Shown here: positions 7,055 to 13,988 of the stretch, piece by piece
How positions within the stretch are numbered: position 1 is the first letter of the stretch
Layout of the letters: every line of letters begins with the position of its first letter
Source: JBFKOL01 sp041628815
GTDB lineage: Bacteria; Bacteroidota; Bacteroidia; Chitinophagales; Saprospiraceae
Direction: 5' to 3'
NCBI GenBank assembly: GCA_041628815.1
Contig: JBFKOL010000084.1
Span: forward strand, 1-13,988
DNA: 13,988 nucleotides
The notes under the pieces: model-generated
What the model saw: the letters and a program-made list of their open reading frames with translations, nothing else
Databases searched by the model: none
Told to the model about the DNA's origin: nothing
Made by a program: the position numbers and the translations under genes

Positions 7055-9196
7055 ATGTCTATATCAAGAATTTGTTTTCTGGCCGGTTTGTGGATCGCCA
7101 TTTCATGCAGTCCCAAAACGACAGTTACCGAAACAGTAGAAGAGTCTTCCACGACAGCAGAGATTCCTGCAACCATAGAAATTGACCGCACTGAAATCCT
7201 GTGGGACGAATGGGGTGTGCCTCATATTTATGCAGTAGACAACCGTGATTTGTTCTACAGCTTTGGATGGGCGCAGATGCAAAGTCACACCAATCTTATT
7301 TTAAAAATATATGCCATGTCGCGGGGTAGAGCAGCTGAGTATTGGGGAGAACAGTACCTGCAGAATGACCGCATCGTTCATGCGCTTGACCTGCCGACTA
7401 TATCTCGCCAGTGGTACCAAAGTCAGACGGAAGAATTCAAAGGATACATTGATGCTTTCTCTGAAGGAATGATGGATTATATCACCGAACATCCAGAAGA
7501 AGTGGATTCACTATTTCTCGAGGTGCTTCCTGTTGTGAAGGAAGATGTGTTGCAGCACGCACTCTTTGTTCTATATACCCGATTTGTCGGTGGTGGGGAG
7601 TTGTACCAGGCTGTACGGTGGGATCAAATGGGGTCAAACACCTATGCCGTCGGTCCGAAGAAAAGTGCAAGTGGCAATGCGATGTTGGTGATGAATCCAC
7701 ACCTTCCTTGGAGCGATGAATGGCTTTTCTATGAGGCCCATTTTAATACCTCAGATTTGAATTTGTACGGTGCTACACTGGTAGGGCTTCCCACTTTGGG
7801 TATAGCTTTTAATCAATACCTGGGATGGAGCCATACCAACAACACCATCGACAATGCCGATCGATACGAGCTTACCATGCGTGACAACGGCTATGTCCTG
7901 GACGGAAATATAAAGCCCTTCATTGTCAGGAGGTCTTCTTTGAAAGTAAAAGGCAATGACGGCAAGCTTGAAACTGTGGAGTTGAATGTATTGTCGACAC
8001 CTGAACATGGCACGGTGATCAAAGTAAGTGATAATAAAGCCATTGCCGTTAAGATGCCGGGATTTGACCGTCCTTACGGCATGGTGCAATGGTGGCGGAT
8101 GGGAAATGCTAAATCATTTAATGAATTTAAGGATGCCTTAACCGAAGTACAAATACCATTCTTTAATATCATGTACGCCGATAAGGAGGGTAATATTTTT
8201 TATATGTTTAATGGCCAGGTACCCGTTCGCAGGGTAGGAGATTGGGATTTCTGGAGCGGGATAGTCGGGGGTAGTAGGAGTTATAACCTTTGGTCCGACG
8301 TACATCGTTACCAGGATCTCCCGAAAATCGAAAATCCTTCAACAGGGTGGTTGCAGAATGCCAACGATCCGCCATGGACCTGCACATTTCCGTTGCAATT
8401 AGTGCCCAAAGACTATCCGTCTTATATGGCACCTGTCGAAATGGGATTCAGACCACAAAGATCCGTAAGGATGCTCTACGAAGATCCCAGTATTACCTTT
8501 GATGAGCTGGTGAGTTATAAGCTTTCTACAAGAATTGAATTCGCGGACCGCATCCTGGATGATCTGATTGAGTCCATTGAAAAGTATGGTTCGCCTAAGC
8601 TTTATGAGGCGCGAGATGTTCTAAAAAATTGGGACAGGCATGCCGACGCAGAAAGTCGCGGCATGGCATTGTTTTACAGCTGGGCACAAGAAATCAATCC
8701 CTCCCGATCTTCGAATTTCGAAAGGCCATGGACGATCGCTGACGCCATGCGTACACCGGACGGACTGGCAGATCAGGAAGAAGCGGTCCGGGCATTAAAC
8801 AGAGTAATCGAGCATTTCGAAGAAGCCAATATCCCATTGGACGTACCGTGGGGTGAGGTATACCGCATCAAATACGGGGATTATGACCTTCCCGGCAATG
8901 GATCCGACGGTTCGGTAGGCATCTATCGCGTAGCGTGGTCTGGAGGACCTGAAGAAAACGGAATAAGTTATATATCCGGTGGAGATTCCTGGCAAGGAGT
9001 CATAGAGTTTGGTGATCGCGTAAATGCCAAGGTGTTGTTGAGTTATGGCAACAGCACACAAAGGAACTCTCCACATTACGGTGATCAGCTTGCATTGTTC
9101 TCCAAAAAAGAATTGAGAGATTGCTACTTCTATCCCATGGAAGTAAAAAGACATGTTTCCAGGAGGGAAACGCTACGCGAGGGTAAGTTCAGGTAA
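7055..9196 (+). CDS. Penicillin acylase family (Ntn-hydrolase) lipoprotein
   Basis: The 713-residue protein starts with a lipoprotein signal (CFLAGLWIAISC, Cys18) followed by a Thr/Glu-rich linker, so it should be anchored in the envelope. The alpha-chain region opens with ILWDEWGVPHIYA (48-60). GSNTY (193-197) holds the expected autocleavage point and N-terminal nucleophile Ser194, followed by PKKSASGNAMLVMNPHLPW (201-219), the family's GnPll.NDPHL-like block. LQNANDPPW (432-440) supplies the conserved oxyanion Asn. Family members hydrolyse amide bonds of N-acyl compounds: beta-lactams, N-acyl homoserine lactones, acylated peptides. Length is normal. The C-terminal SPHYGDQ motif (669-675) is intact, so the enzyme looks functional. 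It is divergent from the isomerase-receptor unit across a 204-bp regulatory gap. The natural substrate cannot be read from sequence. Confidence 0.92.
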   Translation: MSISRICFLAGLWIAISCSPKTTVTETVEESSTTAEIPATIEIDRTEILWDEWGVPHIYAVDNRDLFYSFGWAQMQSHTNLILKIYAMSRGRAAEYWGEQYLQNDRIVHALDLPTISRQWYQSQTEEFKGYIDAFSEGMMDYITEHPEEVDSLFLEVLPVVKEDVLQHALFVLYTRFVGGGELYQAVRWDQMGSNTYAVGPKKSASGNAMLVMNPHLPWSDEWLFYEAHFNTSDLNLYGATLVGLPTLGIAFNQYLGWSHTNNTIDNADRYELTMRDNGYVLDGNIKPFIVRRSSLKVKGNDGKLETVELNVLSTPEHGTVIKVSDNKAIAVKMPGFDRPYGMVQWWRMGNAKSFNEFKDALTEVQIPFFNIMYADKEGNIFYMFNGQVPVRRVGDWDFWSGIVGGSRSYNLWSDVHRYQDLPKIENPSTGWLQNANDPPWTCTFPLQLVPKDYPSYMAPVEMGFRPQRSVRMLYEDPSITFDELVSYKLSTRIEFADRILDDLIESIEKYGSPKLYEARDVLKNWDRHADAESRGMALFYSWAQEINPSRSSNFERPWTIADAMRTPDGLADQEEAVRALNRVIEHFEEANIPLDVPWGEVYRIKYGDYDLPGNGSDGSVGIYRVAWSGGPEENGISYISGGDSWQGVIEFGDRVNAKVLLSYGNSTQRNSPHYGDQLALFSKKELRDCYFYPMEVKRHVSRRETLREGKFR

Positions 9197-9209
9197 AAGG
9201 TGATCTTTT
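9195..9209. terminator. Small AT-rich hairpin between convergent genes, weak terminator candidate
   Basis: AAAAG (9195-9199) and CTTTT (9205-9209) pair around a 5-nt loop directly at the acylase stop, in the 33-bp gap between the convergent acylase and molybdopterin-subunit genes. The stem is short and AT-rich with only TTTT on either strand, so it may be a weak bidirectional terminator or nothing. No better hairpin is visible in this gap. Confidence 0.22.
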
Positions 9210-9229
9210 CGGAACGAGCAGTTGTGGCA

Positions 9230-11494
9230 TCAAACAAATGAATAGCCGTGTTTGGTCAAGGGTAGTGATCTCACTCTTTTACCAGTGGCAGCAAAAAGAG
9301 CATTGACAAGTGCTGGCGCAGCAGGTGGTGTGCCTGGTTCACCAACACCGCCAGGATATTCATCGACTTCCATAATATGCACTTCGGTACGAGGGGAAAC
9401 CCCCATTCTGACCATCTCATACTGAGGGAAGTTGTCCTGCTGAATTCGGCCGTTGTCTAACGTAATTTCTCCGTACAGGGCTGCCGACAATCCGAAAATG
9501 ATTCCTCCTTCCATTTGTGCTGCGATCGTGTCGGGATTCACGATCCTACCACAGTCAATTGCACAGAAGTACTTGTCGATGGAAAACTGATTCTCACCAA
9601 TACGGGATATCTGTGCTACTTGACCCACGATGGATCCAAAAGACTTGTGAAGTGCTATCCCTTTATACTCATCGGGTGATGAACTCGACGTCCAGTTGCC
9701 CATGTCGGCTACCGTCTCAAGTACATTTTTGAACCTGGGATGATTATCCAGTTTGCTTTTCCTGAATTCAAAGGGATCCATGCCTGTGTGGTAGGCACAT
9801 TCGTCCATAAAACATTCTGTAAAAAACCCGTTTTGAGAATTGCCCACACTTCTCCAGAACCCTACCTGGATTGGGAGTTCTGCCTGGCCAAAACTCACCC
9901 TCCTGTTTTTCATGAGGTAGGGAAGATGAATGGCTCCTTCCGTGGTGGCCACATCGTCTTCGGGTTTTGTGGCCATGCTGGGCATAATGCGCTTCATCGA
10001 ACTGTTGGAGACCGACTGAAGGGCTATCTTGTTGTCCCATGCGGTGATTTCTCCATTTTCCTTAATGGTAGCACGGAATCGACTTTTGACCGCTGGACGA
10101 TACATATCGTTCTTCATGTCCTCTTCTCGCGTATATATGAGCTGAATCGGGATTCCTTCCATAGCCATGGCTATGGCAGAAGCGCGAATGACCATATCTG
10201 GTTCGCTACGGCGCCCAAAACCACCACCGAGATATTGTGTATGCACAACGATATTTGATTTTTTTATCCCTGTTCTTTCACTGGCCTTGGATTGTACCAC
10301 CGATGAAGCCTGATGCCCGACCCATATTTCCAATGATTCATTCTTGTAGAGAACAGTGCAATTGACAGGCTCTAAAGTTGCATGTGCCAAATAAGGGACT
10401 TCGTAGGTAGCCTCCAATACATCCTCAGCCGAGGAGAAAACGTCATCTACCTTTCCTTCATCTTCAGGTATGGCAATGGGTGGAGCTGACAGGATATCAT
10501 CCAGTAATTGGGAAATGCTTTCTGATGACAGGTCTCCATGGCCGTTATTCTCTTCATCGAGATCGAGTGCCAGAGCTGCATTTTTAGCACGCCATGTATT
10601 GTCGGCAATGACCGCAACACCTTCATCTATTTGTACGACTTTTTTAACGCCGGACATGGATTCGACCTCGTCCTTATTTTTTATCCCAGTGATGTTTCCA
10701 CCGACCATGGAAGGATGGCGTATTACTGCGTACAACATACCTTCAGGTCTTACGTCTAAACCAAATTTTGCATTGCCGGTCACTTTTGCAGGAATGTCAA
10801 GACGTCGTGCAGGTGTCCCTATCAATCTGAATGATTCTTTACTTTTAAGCTGGGGCAATCGATCAATGCGCTCCAAAGCGGCAGCTGAGGCCAACTGGCC
10901 GTAACTCATTCTCTCTTCCGTTGCCCGATTGATGACATAACCTCTTGATGCAGAGCACAGGGAAGAATCTATTCCCCAATGTTTGGCTGCTGACTGGATC
11001 AACATGGTTCTTGCGGTTGCCCCAGCCATACGCATACTGTCGTATCCATCTGGGATAGATGTACTTCCACCAGTTCCCACTATGGGAATGGCCGAATACA
11101 CTTTTTCCATCAGCGTGAGACCTTTGTAGACATCCTTTGGTGCGGAGGTAAGTAAAAATGTATTGGAGTATGGGGATTCCGGCTGGGGTGCAACCACCTG
11201 AACTTGCTCCATATCGACCTCGAGTTCTTCAGCGATAAGCATGGGTATGGAGGTATAGACACCCTGGCCCATTTCGGCACGAGGGACAGCCAGTTGGATG
11301 GTATTATCAGGGAGAATGCTTACCCATGCATTGAGCATGTCACCATCAAAGCCCAGGCCCGAGTATTTCTTGATCTTTTTGTTTAGAAAGGCGAGCCCGC
11401 CTACGCCGACGACAAGTCCGCCACCAACTACACCACCGGTGATCATAAAGGCGCGTCGGGTCCATTTGTTCTTTTTTCCGGATTCTTTGTTCAT
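9230..11494 (-). CDS. Xanthine dehydrogenase family molybdopterin-binding subunit (IorB-like)
   Basis: This 754-residue large subunit resembles isoquinoline 1-oxidoreductase/aldehyde dehydrogenase beta subunits. I start it at ATG 11494; the TTG at 11503 directly abuts the upstream stop and adds only three residues. The N-terminus has a twin-arginine motif TRRAFM (Arg13-Arg14) and a Gly/Val-rich hydrophobic segment (about 18-38), so the folded cofactor-loaded enzyme should be Tat-exported or membrane-anchored. Cofactor motifs are MGQGVYT (75-81), LEPVNC (375-380), GGGFGRR (423-429) and RSVGNSQNGF (548-557). GVGEPGTP near the end has Glu719, equivalent to the catalytic glutamate of molybdenum hydroxylases. 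The enzyme hydroxylates a carbon next to a heteroatom, or an aldehyde, using water oxygen. It pairs with the 2Fe-2S subunit 9 bp upstream. No FAD subunit, cytochrome c or XdhC-type maturation gene is visible. Confidence 0.93.
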   Translation of the reverse strand: MNKESGKKNKWTRRAFMITGGVVGGGLVVGVGGLAFLNKKIKKYSGLGFDGDMLNAWVSILPDNTIQLAVPRAEMGQGVYTSIPMLIAEELEVDMEQVQVVAPQPESPYSNTFLLTSAPKDVYKGLTLMEKVYSAIPIVGTGGSTSIPDGYDSMRMAGATARTMLIQSAAKHWGIDSSLCSASRGYVINRATEERMSYGQLASAAALERIDRLPQLKSKESFRLIGTPARRLDIPAKVTGNAKFGLDVRPEGMLYAVIRHPSMVGGNITGIKNKDEVESMSGVKKVVQIDEGVAVIADNTWRAKNAALALDLDEENNGHGDLSSESISQLLDDILSAPPIAIPEDEGKVDDVFSSAEDVLEATYEVPYLAHATLEPVNCTVLYKNESLEIWVGHQASSVVQSKASERTGIKKSNIVVHTQYLGGGFGRRSEPDMVIRASAIAMAMEGIPIQLIYTREEDMKNDMYRPAVKSRFRATIKENGEITAWDNKIALQSVSNSSMKRIMPSMATKPEDDVATTEGAIHLPYLMKNRRVSFGQAELPIQVGFWRSVGNSQNGFFTECFMDECAYHTGMDPFEFRKSKLDNHPRFKNVLETVADMGNWTSSSSPDEYKGIALHKSFGSIVGQVAQISRIGENQFSIDKYFCAIDCGRIVNPDTIAAQMEGGIIFGLSAALYGEITLDNGRIQQDNFPQYEMVRMGVSPRTEVHIMEVDEYPGGVGEPGTPPAAPALVNALFAATGKRVRSLPLTKHGYSFV

Positions 11495-11503
11495 ACTTCT
11501 CAA

Positions 11504-11983
11504 TTAAAGGGATCCCAATAAGCTGGAGGCTTCTTTCCTCAGTCTGGACGCAGTGTGAATTGCTTCCCTGATGCGTTGATAGGTACCACACCTGCATATA
11601 TTTGTAATGGCCGTATCGATGTCTTCATCCGTTGGTTCGGGTTTTTCATCGAGCAAGGATTCAGCAGCGATGATCATACCACTCTGACAATATCCGCACT
11701 GAGGCACCTGGTGCATCACCCAGGCTTCCTGAACGGCTGATAAATTAGCTGGTGAACCTATACCTTCGATGGTCGTAATTCGCTTGCCTTCACACAATGC
11801 AACGGGCGTAGTGCAAGACTTGACAGGTTGGCCATCGAGCATGACGGTACATGCACCACATGACGAAACACCGCAACCGTATTTGGTGCCTGTCAAGTTG
11901 AGTTCATCCCTGAGAGCCCACAAGAGAGGCATTCCCGGCTCCACCTTTATTTCATGATCTTTACCGTTGATGTTCAAAGTCAT
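11504..11983 (-). CDS. (2Fe-2S)-binding subunit of molybdenum hydroxylase (IorA-like)
   Basis: The 159-residue electron-transfer subunit has the two clusters of the family. The plant-ferredoxin-type cluster uses Cys37, Cys42, Cys45 and Cys57 (CGVSSCGAC then KSC). The second, helical cluster uses Cys96, Cys99, Cys130 and Cys132 (CGYC and CRC). All eight cysteines are present, and the length is normal for this small subunit. It takes electrons from the molybdopterin centre of the large subunit encoded 9 bp downstream and passes them to an unknown acceptor. The protein itself has no signal peptide, so it would reach the periplasm by hitch-hiking with the Tat signal of the large subunit, as is known for this family. 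It lies 68 bp after the Gfo/Idh/MocA gene on the same strand, possibly in one transcript. Confidence 0.95.
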   Translation of the reverse strand: MTLNINGKDHEIKVEPGMPLLWALRDELNLTGTKYGCGVSSCGACTVMLDGQPVKSCTTPVALCEGKRITTIEGIGSPANLSAVQEAWVMHQVPQCGYCQSGMIIAAESLLDEKPEPTDEDIDTAITNICRCGTYQRIREAIHTASRLRKEASSLLGSL

Positions 11984-11986
11984 AGA

Positions 11987-12033
11987 AGTAAGTTTCGCTA
12001 TTTAAGAAATACGGATATCAATATCAACTTACT
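11987..12033. repeat. Inverted repeat upstream of the 2Fe-2S subunit gene
   Basis: AGTAAGTT (11987-11994) and AACTTACT (12026-12033) are perfect 8-bp inverted copies separated by 31 nt. The repeat occupies most of the 68-bp gap just before the 2Fe-2S subunit start. It might be an operator or leader stem, but a repeat of this length with such a long spacer can also arise by chance. No TAnnTTTG box is seen on the - strand here. Confidence 0.2.
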
Positions 12034-12051
12034 GACAGATTGATTGATCCA

Positions 12052-13203
12052 TTACCATTTAACCCACTTGGATTTCGAATTACCCGATTCGATCACCTTG
12101 TAGATGAATTGCATACCGCGGAGTCCATCTTGCACAGATGGAAAATCCTCATAGAGTGGATCGGGTTTTTGGTTGGCCAGCCTGGCCTGGACACATTTGG
12201 CAAAATTCCGGTATATATTAGCAAAAGCTTCCAGATAACCTTCCGGATGACCAGCCGGTATCCGGGTATGGGCCTGTGCTTCGGCGCTTAAATCACCCAC
12301 ACCTGTCCTGTAGATTTCCTTGGGTCGGTCCTGGTATTTGACAATAAGGCTGTTGGGATACATCTGGTGCCATTCCAACCCCGCTTTTTCTCCATAAATC
12401 CTGATGGCAAGACTGTTTTCTTCTCCTGCAGAAATCTGGCTTGCAAAGAGAATTCCCCTCGCCCCGTTCTCGAACCGCAGTAAAACATTGCCATCGTCAT
12501 CCAATTGTCTTCCTTCAACAATGGTGCTGATGTCAGCACACAATTCAGCGATTTTCAATCCCGTAATGTATTCGGCGAGGTTTTCTGCATGCGTGCCAAT
12601 GTCACCCATCGCACCTGCGATACCGGATCTTTTTGGGTCGGTACGCCATGCCGCCTGTTTTTGATCTGTTCCTTCAACAAATGTCGATAGCCAGCCTTGC
12701 GGATATTCTACGACCACTTTTCTAATTTTACCCAATCGGCCGTCCTTGATCATTCGCTTTGCCTGTTTTACCATTGGGTAGCCCGTATAGTTGTGTGTAA
12801 GAGCAAAGATCAACCCTGATTTTTCTACAATGCGTACGAGATCTTCTGCCTGTTCCAGGTCAAAACATAAGGGTTTGTCACATACCACGTGAAAGCCGTT
12901 TTCCAACGCCATTTTTGCCGGACCGTAATGCACGTGGTTGGGAGTCACTATGGAGATAAAGTCCATACGCTTGTCTTTAGGCAATTGTTTTTCCTTTTCA
13001 ATCATCTCGGCATAACTGCCGTAGACACGCGATGGATCCAGGAAAAGATCTTGCCCGGAAAGTTTTGATTTCTCGGGATCGCTGCTAAAGGCACCACAGA
13101 CAAGTTCAATTTGACCGTCAAGAGCTGCAGCCATCCGGTGAACGCCACCAATGAAGGCACCACGACCTCCACCTACCATACCCATTCTTATTTTTCGAGA
13201 CAT
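12052..13203 (-). CDS. Gfo/Idh/MocA family NAD(P)-dependent oxidoreductase
   Basis: The 383-residue protein starts with a Rossmann fold (IRMGMVGGGRGAFIGGVH, 5-22, glycine-rich dinucleotide loop). TPNHVHYGPAKMAL (87-100) and CDKPLC (108-113) follow, with Lys110 as the expected catalytic lysine; the family more often has EKP, so DKP is a conservative change. GDIGTHAENL (200-209) provides Asp201 and His205, the usual active-site pair. Members oxidise or reduce hydroxyl groups of sugars, inositols and related polyols in the cytoplasm. No signal peptide is present. Its substrate is unknown, but such enzymes often work with TIM-barrel isomerases like the one at 5798-6850, here about 5 kb away. It is the first gene of a same-strand run with the molybdenum hydroxylase subunits, 68 bp downstream. 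Confidence 0.93.
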   Translation of the reverse strand: MSRKIRMGMVGGGRGAFIGGVHRMAAALDGQIELVCGAFSSDPEKSKLSGQDLFLDPSRVYGSYAEMIEKEKQLPKDKRMDFISIVTPNHVHYGPAKMALENGFHVVCDKPLCFDLEQAEDLVRIVEKSGLIFALTHNYTGYPMVKQAKRMIKDGRLGKIRKVVVEYPQGWLSTFVEGTDQKQAAWRTDPKRSGIAGAMGDIGTHAENLAEYITGLKIAELCADISTIVEGRQLDDDGNVLLRFENGARGILFASQISAGEENSLAIRIYGEKAGLEWHQMYPNSLIVKYQDRPKEIYRTGVGDLSAEAQAHTRIPAGHPEGYLEAFANIYRNFAKCVQARLANQKPDPLYEDFPSVQDGLRGMQFIYKVIESGNSKSKWVKW

Positions 13204-13386
13204 GTTTTGCTATTTACGGTGTAGAATAAAATGACAAAGGGATCCAATAAGCTTCCCAAGATAAAAGAAAGATGCCGTAATCCGTGACGCTATTGTCTTA
13301 ATAAGTCCTGCAAAGTCCAAGGAACATCCTAGCCTGTACACATTTAAGTGATTCAGGCTTTCCAAGGTCAGAGCAGTATGAAATCT
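13204..13386. other. Intergenic region between M36 peptidase and Gfo/Idh/MocA genes
   Basis: This 183-bp gap lies between two - strand genes and holds no convincing ORF. I see AGCCTG/CAGGCT (13331-13336 and 13354-13359), a 6-bp stem with a 17-nt loop and no T run, which is a poor terminator. A TCCAAGG direct repeat lies at 13316-13322 and 13361-13367. An 18-nt block at 13236-13253 nearly matches the end of the 2Fe-2S subunit gene. No TAnnTTTG box was found for the Gfo/Idh/MocA gene. Confidence 0.4.
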
Positions 13387-13988
13387 TTATTTCTTTCTGC
13401 TTGCCATTTTCTGGCTCGTCTGCTTTGACATAGCTGGATTGACCGGGGCCCCGTTTTGGCAGGGTTCAGTATCTATCGTTAAAGTACTGCTGGCAGGGGC
13501 TTCAAATTCTCCTTCTATATCTACACTCCACCCTGCCGACAAGATCACAGTGGCATTTGGACCGGCTAGATCGACCATTCCTTGCATGACGATGTTGTCC
13601 TCAACATTGAGAATCGTGTTGTCCGGAATGGTTTCGTCTTCAAAAGTGATCGAGTAAACATCGCAAGGATCGAGTTCGCATCCTTCTGGGACAGAATAAT
13701 CTTCGGTGCCATCAAACCTGCTTTGGTGCGATCCCTGATCGGCATTGGTTCCCAGGCCTCTTTTTGCAAATGCCCGCCATATTTCACATTGATTGGCGCC
13801 ACCGTACAAATTGAGATCCGCCTGGAGTATGGCGTCCCGGCCATCTACGAATCCCGGGTTGCATGGCTGGAGCTTCATGCCTTCTATGACGAGCTGTAAA
13901 GCAATGTTATTTCCTCCTGTACCATAGTAAATGTCGGGATCAAACCCGTATTTCCGGACGAGGTTCCACACCATTTCCCACAGCATGG
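13387..13988 (-). CDS. M36 (fungalysin-like) metallopeptidase, C-terminal part (5' end outside window)
   Basis: The frame is open to the right edge and ends at TAA 13389-13387. From the ATG at 13986, 199 residues are visible, but family resemblance continues at once (MLWEMVWNL), so the gene starts outside the window. Residues 1-82 match the end of the M36 catalytic domain: ALQLVIEGMKLQPCNPGFVDGRDA-like sequence, QADLNLYGGANQCEIW (55-70) and AFAKRGLGTNA (72-82), with Cys42 and Cys67 as a likely disulfide. The HExxH zinc site would lie upstream and cannot be seen. Residues about 118-176 form a strand-rich module (VILSAGWSVDIEGEFEAP) like the short beta modules common in secreted Bacteroidota proteins. 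The protein then ends in a Lys/Ser/Arg tail without an evident type IX secretion sorting domain. Confidence 0.82.
   Translation of the reverse strand, partial: MLWEMVWNLVRKYGFDPDIYYGTGGNNIALQLVIEGMKLQPCNPGFVDGRDAILQADLNLYGGANQCEIWRAFAKRGLGTNADQGSHQSRFDGTEDYSVPEGCELDPCDVYSITFEDETIPDNTILNVEDNIVMQGMVDLAGPNATVILSAGWSVDIEGEFEAPASSTLTIDTEPCQNGAPVNPAMSKQTSQKMASRKK

Noticed and set aside
9740..10258. 172-codon + strand frame
   Set aside because: It is antisense to the molybdopterin-binding subunit, which shows continuous family motifs through this region.
11495..11503. TTG 11503 as the start of the molybdopterin subunit
   Set aside because: It adds only three residues directly after the upstream stop; ATG 11494 fits the Tat signal and normal spacing.
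12012..12025. GATATC-rich near-palindrome before the 2Fe-2S gene
   Set aside because: It is too short and AT-rich to separate from chance and leaves no loop for a stable stem.
1..13988. CRISPR array, tRNA/rRNA, insertion sequence, phage or toxin-antitoxin genes
   Set aside because: No regularly spaced repeats, cloverleaf-like sequence, transposase or small paired genes were seen on either strand.

Overview
The window reads as a chromosomal stretch of a Bacteroidota bacterium. The basis is gene content, not a database match: a DUF1501 protein, a large TonB-dependent receptor, short lipoprotein signals, an M36-type secreted peptidase with a C-terminal beta module, a LURP-one-like protein, and a paired TIM-barrel isomerase and Gfo/Idh/MocA oxidoreductase. 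One perfect TAnnTTTG promoter-like box is also present. I cannot place it below phylum. I see no rRNA, tRNA, CRISPR array, insertion sequence or phage gene, and no gene is visibly broken by a frameshift.

Layout, left to right. (1) + strand, 1-3161: the 3' end of a DUF1501 gene, then a hairpin-containing gap, then a rhodanese lipoprotein gene followed 1 nt later by a sterol-desaturase-family di-iron membrane protein, and a LURP-one-like gene. (2) - strand, 3183-6850: a sugar-phosphate isomerase/epimerase-like TIM-barrel gene whose stop codon overlaps the probable CTG start of a TonB-dependent receptor, a tight two-gene unit. (3) 6851-7054: a divergent regulatory gap with an inverted repeat and a -7-like box. 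(4) + strand, 7055-9196: a penicillin-acylase-family lipoprotein. (5) - strand, 9230-13203: a Gfo/Idh/MocA oxidoreductase, then the 2Fe-2S and molybdopterin subunits of an isoquinoline-1-oxidoreductase-like enzyme. (6) - strand, 13387-13988: the C-terminal part of an M36 (fungalysin-like) metallopeptidase that runs off the right edge.

How the genes may work together (inference). The central block looks catabolic and envelope-centred: the receptor takes an unknown ligand across the outer membrane, the acylase cleaves amide bonds at the cell surface or in the periplasm, and the molybdenum hydroxylase, isomerase and Gfo/Idh/MocA enzyme oxidise or isomerise small molecules. Nothing in the sequence fixes the substrate. 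The first two + strand genes pair sulfur handling with membrane lipid hydroxylation, but their link is only proximity.

The best-supported unusual observations are the CTG start of the receptor inside a CTGA stop-start overlap, a strong hairpin that buries a perfect Shine-Dalgarno sequence and a 16-codon leader ORF just before the rhodanese gene, and an extra hydrophobic insertion between the histidine boxes of the desaturase-like protein. I did not find a convincing new multi-gene system.
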